Both the position numbers and the translations under genes were made by a program. The notes beneath the pieces were generated by a model. It did not search any database and had not been told where the DNA came from. It worked only from the letters and a program-made list of their open reading frames with translations. A DNA stretch of 47,703 nt, from positions 1-47,703 of the forward strand of contig NZ_BIML01000031.1 in the NCBI RefSeq assembly GCF_004001065.1, in the 5' to 3' direction. Origin of the DNA: Paenibacillus xylaniclasticus. GTDB taxonomy: Bacteria; Bacillota; Bacilli; Paenibacillales; Paenibacillaceae. Below, piece after piece: positions 42,685 through 47,703 of this stretch. Every line of letters starts with the position of its first letter. Positions within the stretch are counted from its first letter, which is position 1.

Positions 42685-43281
42685 GTGAGACGTATTGATC
42701 CAAGACAATTGAAGTCCAAAGAAAAATTGCATGAAGCGTATTTAACGCTGCAATTACAAGGATATGAGCAGTTCACCATTCAGCAGCTTTGTGATGCAGC
42801 CGAGGTGACTAGACCTACCTTTTATAAATTATATAAAGATGTTCAAGAGCTTCGCAGTGACATACATGCAACGGTTCTCGCTGATTTGAAGGAAGCCTTA
42901 ACCATTACCCATCCAAAGCCTTTATCTCAAATGCCACGACAAGAAATGCCGAAACATTTAACGCTTCTATTCCAGCATATTAAGGCCAAGCACATCGCTT
43001 ATGAGACTTTTTTGGTCCATCAGCCTGATGCCGTGTTTATGAATGGCGTGAAAGAGGTCGTGAAGCAATTTGTCACCGACGGCATTCGATATTCACAGGC
43101 ACAAGATAAATTGCTGCGGGTTAACATCAATCTGATCATTGCATATGCGACAGGCGCTTATATGGAAAGCATCGTCTTCTGGATGAAAGAAAATTATGCG
43201 ACGAGTCCTGAAGAGATGGCCAACAGCTTAATTGAAATCTCACTATTTGGCCCCTACATTTCTCCACATCCGCTCAGTTAA
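42685..43281 (+). CDS. TetR/AcrR family regulator
   Basis: 198 residues from GTG 42685 (GGGTGAT about 7 nt upstream); a TTG at 42670 is in frame but poorly placed. HTH: KSKEKLHEAYLTLQLQGYEQ, FTIQQLCDAAEVTRPTFYKL, YKD. All-helical C-terminal ligand domain (HIKAKHIAYETFLVHQPDAV..., ATGAYMESIVFWMKENYATS) of the TetR_C_8-like type seen in DhaS-like regulators. It most likely represses itself and the divergent SDR gene. Confidence 0.88.
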   Translation: MRRIDPRQLKSKEKLHEAYLTLQLQGYEQFTIQQLCDAAEVTRPTFYKLYKDVQELRSDIHATVLADLKEALTITHPKPLSQMPRQEMPKHLTLLFQHIKAKHIAYETFLVHQPDAVFMNGVKEVVKQFVTDGIRYSQAQDKLLRVNINLIIAYATGAYMESIVFWMKENYATSPEEMANSLIEISLFGPYISPHPLS

Positions 43282-43306
43282 GCTGTAAAGATAGCTTACG
43301 CGAGAA

Positions 43307-43354
43307 AGAGGCTTGTCCAGAAGTCAGCAGCAGCTGACTAACGGACAAACCTCT
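43307..43354. repeat. Hairpin of the GGTTGTCC-type family after the TetR gene
   Basis: AGAGGCTTGTCC pairs with GGACAAACCTCT, with an inner AGTCAGC/GCTGACT stem. No T-run follows, so it is a poor terminator. Its core matches 31431-31473 and 28745-28794. Confidence 0.5.
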
Positions 43355-43399
43355 ACAAAGTTACGCTCCATTGGGTACAGACACAAGGAAAGCCTTGCT

Positions 43400-43822
43400 T
43401 TATGCCCGCTTGCCCCTTCCACCTGGATGCGATTGGGTAATTTCCGTTATTTTCTCTCCATTGACTGTTACATCTCCACCAATTAATTGAGCAGTACCAT
43501 CTGAGTCAAAGGCAGAAGAAGCTACTATATTAAGGGTACCTCCGGTAACATCATTAATCTTAATCGCGGTCGCCTCGATGCCTTCTTCGCAGCTCTCTAT
43601 GTTAATCACTCCGCCGTCGATTTGAACAAAGCGGTTCGCGCGGATAGCATTATTTACAGCAGTAATGTTAAGGTTCCGCCTTCCATATAAATGTATCCGA
43701 GGGAAGTATTGGACTACAGAGCGTTTTCGGACGAACGAGCCTTAACCGTGCCTCCAGTAATTTTGAGATCATCCTTGGAGGAAATACCGCTCGTAATGAG
43801 ATCTTTAAATGTTTGATTCATT
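43400..43822 (-). pseudogene. Fragment of a carbohydrate-binding repeat protein
   Basis: It starts at ATG 43822 (MNQTFKDLITSGISSKDDLK, ITGGTVKARSSENAL, stop), then after frame changes GGTLTITAVNNAIRANRFVQ, IDGGVINIESCEEGIEATAI and GGDVTVNGEKITEITQSHPG, ending at 43400. The repeated (I/L)-x-GGT-(V/L)-x-(V/I) and GIEA units are those of the Cthe_2159-type carbohydrate-binding beta-helix proteins. At least one stop and one frameshift, and no signal peptide. Its ATG overlaps the TGA of the helicase gene (ATGA), probably by chance. Confidence 0.6.
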
Positions 43823-46800
43823 TATTTTTATCTTCAATTCTTCTTTTTTCCAAATCCAATTTGATCTGATCGATCATTCCCCGCACCTTGTCACCCCGAA
43901 AAATTAACGAGGTCTCATATCTGCACCAACGACTATTAGCTTGACGTACTGCTGATAGCCAATTAAACGATCCTTCTATAAGCATATCTTGATCTATCCA
44001 AAGCGCCTTACTATGGACACGACTAGTCCTCACTACATTAACTCCCCACGCTGATAGCATTTCTTTCGCCTTAATGAAGTGAGGAAGCAGCAAACCGTTA
44101 CGTAGATTAAGCGCTTCATCAGTATATACAACAATTTTTACCCCTCTACGAACTGCGTCCTCAAAGATACTTTGTAAGCCATCAGCAATTAATGCATTGG
44201 CAGATAAAAAAGGCGAAACAATATGAACCTCTCGGTTTGCGGTCCGAATACATTGAGTAAGCATGCTGCGATGGCCTTGTAAATCGTGAATATGATCGAC
44301 AGGCGAAGCTAATCGAGTTTTGAAATATAGCGGCATTTCCACATTTTGAATCTCCTGCTCCTCAGAAGCAAATAAGTACCGCGCTAATACACCAGAGGGT
44401 TTATTTGATGCTGGGTCAAAATTACTCATATCCCCAAAAACAAGAAAACTATCTTGAGCACGAGAAACCGCAACATTTAACAGGTTAACACCTGAATCAA
44501 AAAAGAGAGAGCCATCATGGTTTCCATCATAAACCGGGGAAAAAATGATAACAGGTCGTTCTGCTCCTTGCAGAGCATGTACAGTTCCTACCGTAATGCT
44601 CTTCATCGATTTCAATCCCGTTTGCTCCAGCTTCTCTAAAATTAATCTCTTTTGCTGATAAAACGGCGTTATAATAGCGACAACTTTATCGATTCCAAGC
44701 GGGGTACTTCCTTTTTTTATATAGGGTTTAGTGAGAAGCTCCTGATTGCGATGGATCCAACTCACGATCGCATCCGCTTCTATTTCATTAAGAAGACTAC
44801 CGTGTTTTTTCTTCGCTTCCCCCGGAACATGAGCATATCCCAAATGAGGCAATGGGTATGACAGTAATGAAGGTCTCTTAGCTTGCAGCCTTCCATGATA
44901 AGCTAGTTCATTGCAAAAATTAATAATTTCCGGAACACAACGGCGATGTTCTACTAGCCACATCCCCCCTTCACTTGGCGATAGGGAAAACTTGGTCTTC
45001 CTACGAGCTATCAGCATGACTGAACCGCTTGATGCCGTAATTCCCTTCTCCTGAAGTTCGTAAGCTTTTTGTTTATCCTTAGCTAACTCGTACTGCAATA
45101 GATTACCGTCATCGATGGCAAAAGGAATATTCCAGACTGGCTCAATCTGAAGAATATCGCCAACAATCAATGCTTTCTTGGCTAGAGCGAACGAAGCGGC
45201 CGCTAATTCCGGAGTAACCTGTCCTGCTTCATCAATAATTAATGTATCAATAAACTCGTATAAATATTGATCCGATCCCTGCCAGGCTTTAAAAAAAGCA
45301 GGTAGCATGAAGAGCGTCGTTACAAAGCATGGAGTAAGCTTTGCGTATCTTCTCCATAGTTTTTGTTGGCTTTTTACACCCTTGTTGGTTTTATAATTAG
45401 GATCGTTCAGCATATCTCTTGTTTCTAGGATCCAGCGCCCTTCCCAATAGTGTACTGCCAATTTAAACATTTCATAGCGTAAGGTTCGGTCTAATAAGGC
45501 ATTCAGCTCATTATTTGAATTACTTTGTATTTCATCTTCCGGAAAATATATTGAAATATCATCTATTAATTGATTGCTACATACCTCCCATTCTTTTCTA
45601 CTTTGAGAAAGCTGTTCCTCATCTTCCCGTGCTCCCCTCAAGCTTTCATCCACTTCTGAGATTTTCTGTTGTAAAGACATTATTTCGCTTCGGAAATAAG
45701 CATTCACCTCATCATCGTTCTTGAGTAGGTCAATGCCCACAGACTTTAAAAACTCTCGATCTCGTCTGATTTTAATCTTTTTGACAAACGGGACAAAGGA
45801 GAAACACTTAACCAACCAATTACCTTTAGCAATATGACTCACCCATTCAGAACGAAGCTGCTCCAGTCGACTTTGTTGCGTTCTATAACGAGTTAGCTGA
45901 CTTACAGCATGATTCATAAATACAGTAATCCCTTCAGGATACTTAGATGTAAATTCAGCCTCGTATTTATGTAGTTGTTCTATCGATTTCAATATGTGCT
46001 CCATTCGATTATTACATTGAGTTAAGCATTGGTGCAGGTATGCTACCGCATCTTCTACTTTTTCGAATGATCGATTGCTATAACGAGTCACATTGTCTAA
46101 ATAGGTATAAGCTGCTTTTGAAACATCATCTAGGTTTTCCATACTCGACAGAAGACCATTTTTTATTTCGCGTGAATCCATTTTGATCGTTTGCCAGTGA
46201 GATTTAAGCTCTTTATCTTTTTTACTGCTTGAGGCTAAGTAAGAGCCATATCCTTCAATCTGAGGAATCCATCGACCGGCTAGAGGATGATTCGGTAGCT
46301 CCTGTATTTTTGTGAAGCTTTCAATTACATTCGTTACGGGCTGATTGTTAGATGAAGTAACGACCATAATTGGTGGTTCAGCCTGTTTTAATGCTGCTTT
46401 AACCCATGCTGTTGCAATAACACTTTGCAAAAAAGTCGTTTTCCCCGTTCCAGGTGGACCGTTAAGTGCCAGCATCTCTCCTTCTTCAACATGGAGCCAA
46501 TGATGTAATGATTGCCTCTGAGAATCGGATAACAGGTGTTGCTGTCCCATTTGTCCTATATGCCGTGACGCCGTTCGAGTAGACAGCTCCAAGGGCAAAG
46601 CCAATTGATAGGGCTGGTCTTCTAATGATGCCAGATGACGCAACAACCTTAAAGCTGGCTTAGTTTCAATAATATGATCGTAAAGTTTCTGCACATAAGT
46701 TGCTGCTCCAGCTTTGTGCTTATCAAGCATGATGTACGATTCCTTCGAAGCAGCATATTGTTCATGTTCAAACAATCCGAAACTTATATCCGTTACTTCC

Positions 46801-47279
46801 TCAAACATCTTAATAGCATGGGACCAATAAAGATTCCAAGCTTCAAATTGAAATGGCTTCGCCGAGAGAAAACGATCCATCGCTCTTAGCGTTCCTATCG
46901 GATAAACGCTACCTAGACAAGGATCTAAATAATCTCTAGGTATCCATGGTATTTTGTGAGGAGGCACCAATAAATTTCCGCCCTTATTCAATAGAGCCGG
47001 TATCCATAAAGGAATGAGGATAGCAGGGTGATTGCCCTTACTCTTACTATGCTCAACTTTTAAATAGGATATAATAGGGCAAAGCAGAACTTGAATTGTG
47101 TTTATTTCATCCTTCTTTGATTCTTTTTCAAACAATTTAAGCGTGATATCGTCAGGAATTCTCCCTACCTTCAAGTAATCAAGATGTATTTGCAAGGCGG
47201 CCTTTTTTACTTCTTTCACGTCAGGGCTTAGTCGATCAGCATCAGCCAGACTATTGCGCCAATAATGTATAATATTCAT
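43818..47279 (-). CDS. SF1 helicase fused to a PLD nuclease, Mokosh type II-like defence protein
   Basis: 1153 residues. An N-terminal region of unknown fold (1-240) is followed by a UPF1/DNA2-type SF1 helicase: Q-motif LSDSQRQSL (250-258), Walker A GPPGTGKTT (274-282), a long helical insertion (about 380-640), Walker B IIDEAGQ (681-687), VGDILQIEPV (706-715), VGTVHALQGAERPVIIFS and NVAVSRAQDSFLVFGD. The C-terminal phospholipase-D-like nuclease has HSKALWIDQDMLIEGSFNW, i.e. one HxKx4D motif (H1089, K1091, D1096) plus GS. A COG1112-type helicase and a PLD nuclease in one chain is the defining layout of the single-gene type II Mokosh anti-phage system (MkoC). Flanked by a relic and the contig edge. 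AAGGGG lies about 15 nt upstream. Confidence 0.88.
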   Translation of the reverse strand: MNIIHYWRNSLADADRLSPDVKEVKKAALQIHLDYLKVGRIPDDITLKLFEKESKKDEINTIQVLLCPIISYLKVEHSKSKGNHPAILIPLWIPALLNKGGNLLVPPHKIPWIPRDYLDPCLGSVYPIGTLRAMDRFLSAKPFQFEAWNLYWSHAIKMFEEVTDISFGLFEHEQYAASKESYIMLDKHKAGAATYVQKLYDHIIETKPALRLLRHLASLEDQPYQLALPLELSTRTASRHIGQMGQQHLLSDSQRQSLHHWLHVEEGEMLALNGPPGTGKTTFLQSVIATAWVKAALKQAEPPIMVVTSSNNQPVTNVIESFTKIQELPNHPLAGRWIPQIEGYGSYLASSSKKDKELKSHWQTIKMDSREIKNGLLSSMENLDDVSKAAYTYLDNVTRYSNRSFEKVEDAVAYLHQCLTQCNNRMEHILKSIEQLHKYEAEFTSKYPEGITVFMNHAVSQLTRYRTQQSRLEQLRSEWVSHIAKGNWLVKCFSFVPFVKKIKIRRDREFLKSVGIDLLKNDDEVNAYFRSEIMSLQQKISEVDESLRGAREDEEQLSQSRKEWEVCSNQLIDDISIYFPEDEIQSNSNNELNALLDRTLRYEMFKLAVHYWEGRWILETRDMLNDPNYKTNKGVKSQQKLWRRYAKLTPCFVTTLFMLPAFFKAWQGSDQYLYEFIDTLIIDEAGQVTPELAAASFALAKKALIVGDILQIEPVWNIPFAIDDGNLLQYELAKDKQKAYELQEKGITASSGSVMLIARRKTKFSLSPSEGGMWLVEHRRCVPEIINFCNELAYHGRLQAKRPSLLSYPLPHLGYAHVPGEAKKKHGSLLNEIEADAIVSWIHRNQELLTKPYIKKGSTPLGIDKVVAIITPFYQQKRLILEKLEQTGLKSMKSITVGTVHALQGAERPVIIFSPVYDGNHDGSLFFDSGVNLLNVAVSRAQDSFLVFGDMSNFDPASNKPSGVLARYLFASEEQEIQNVEMPLYFKTRLASPVDHIHDLQGHRSMLTQCIRTANREVHIVSPFLSANALIADGLQSIFEDAVRRGVKIVVYTDEALNLRNGLLLPHFIKAKEMLSAWGVNVVRTSRVHSKALWIDQDMLIEGSFNWLSAVRQANSRWCRYETSLIFRGDKVRGMIDQIKLDLEKRRIEDKNK

Positions 47280-47529
47280 CAGCGATATAATCCACCCCTT
47301 ATTTAGATATAGTCGAGGAAATATGAAATTAGTCCTAACCTCTTTCTAATAAATGAACAAATTCTCTACATATCAACATTTTCCTCCAAAATTTTTCATA
47401 AAACAAACCAGTTAATTTATATCATATTCGCCCATCCAAACCATTACAGAGAAAGCACCTAGACATAGAAATAGCGCTTAGCGCTTTCTCACTTACGGCG
47501 CAGCGGCCATTAATTATCGTTAAACTATC
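47280..47529. other. Intergenic region upstream of the helicase gene
   Basis: AT-rich, with no gene seen. An 8-bp stem GAGAAAGC/GCTTTCTC (47449-47456 and 47483-47490) and an AGCGCTTAGCGCT stretch are the only structures. No clear promoter. Confidence 0.3.
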
Positions 47530-47703
47530 ATGCTATCTAATTATGACTCCACAAAATTGCTTCTTGACTGTTCGACTAAGAAAGCTAGGGAAATCATTGC
47601 TTTAGTGGCTAAAGAAGGTGATACTAAGCGGGAGTACCAGGACATTTTGCCATTCGTTCCATCCTCCTTTGATTTTGTGTATGCAAAAAAAAAAAAAAAA
47701 AAA
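47530..47703 (+). CDS. Open reading frame running off the right edge
   Basis: From ATG 47530 the frame stays open for all 58 codons to the end: MLSNYDSTKLLLDCSTKKAR, EIIALVAKEGDTKREYQDIL, PFVPSSFDFVYA, then Lys codons from the terminal poly-A. No ribosome binding site is visible and no family was recognised. It may be the start of a real gene cut by the contig end, or chance. Confidence 0.3.
   Translation, partial: MLSNYDSTKLLLDCSTKKAREIIALVAKEGDTKREYQDILPFVPSSFDFVYAKKKKKK

Noticed and set aside
43818-43822. ATGA overlap suggesting translational coupling of the helicase with a second defence gene
   Set aside because: The downstream frame is a broken carbohydrate-binding protein fragment lacking its own N-terminus, so the overlap is probably accidental.
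1-47703. tRNA or rRNA genes
   Set aside because: I saw no tRNA cloverleaf T-loop signature (GGTTCGAATCC type) and no rRNA sequence, but no search program was run.

Overview
The window looks like chromosomal DNA of a Paenibacillaceae-type Bacillota, close to Paenibacillus or Cohnella. Almost every gene has a strong AGGAGG-type ribosome binding site. I also see GlnR/TnrA boxes, CcpA-type cre sites, a sigma-D-like promoter, a cobalamin riboswitch, orphan sugar-binding lipoproteins, a GH115 glucuronidase and two methyl-accepting chemotaxis proteins. All assignments come from reading the sequence and recalling protein families; no search was run. The last 19 bases are a poly-A run, so the right edge is probably a contig end.

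Layout. 1-2.8 kb: two tandem secreted PPC-like proteins (the first cut by the edge), a DUF4317 protein and an SPFH/slipin relic. 2.9-7.5 kb: an orphan solute-binding lipoprotein, a protein with two tandem PD-(D/E)XK-like domains, a small basic protein and a Gfo/Idh/MocA dehydrogenase. 7.6-10.8 kb: an AraC relic and GH115. 10.9-15.4 kb: an AT-rich accessory patch with an ECF-type sigma factor, a secreted protein of unknown function, a 36-residue membrane peptide, a subtilase with two PPC-like domains and an IS256 relic that truncates a zinc-ribbon gene. 15.5-16.9 kb: GNAT, a conserved hypothetical and an ABA4-like membrane protein. 17-20.7 kb: metE convergent with a LysR regulator whose leader carries a cobalamin riboswitch and terminator. 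20.7-23 kb: GrpB, a decayed solute-binding protein and a lipoprotein. 23.1-27.5 kb: two chemoreceptors.

27.7-31.3 kb: a glycerate module (CdaR regulator, glycerate kinase, GntP permease) with cre sites at the permease promoter. 31.4-34.5 kb: amtB-glnK under two GlnR boxes, then a deleted IS3 copy between two copies of a 47-bp repeat. 34.5-41.5 kb: a MerR regulator followed by a MerR-type promoter (19-bp spacer, perfect dyad), a leader with a 22-codon ORF, and an operon of two DUF1989 proteins, a urea/guanidine carboxylase and PxpA. 41.8-43.3 kb: an SDR and a divergent TetR. 43.4-47.3 kb: a carbohydrate-binding relic and a 1153-residue SF1 helicase-PLD nuclease fusion with the architecture of a type II Mokosh anti-phage protein.

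Three candidate circuits stand out. (1) B12 would switch off metE indirectly, by terminating transcription of the LysR regulator that probably activates it. (2) A guanidine/urea nitrogen operon is apparently run by a MerR protein plus GlnR instead of a guanidine riboswitch, and it ends in pxpA where allophanate hydrolase is usual. (3) The stand-alone helicase-PLD defence gene.
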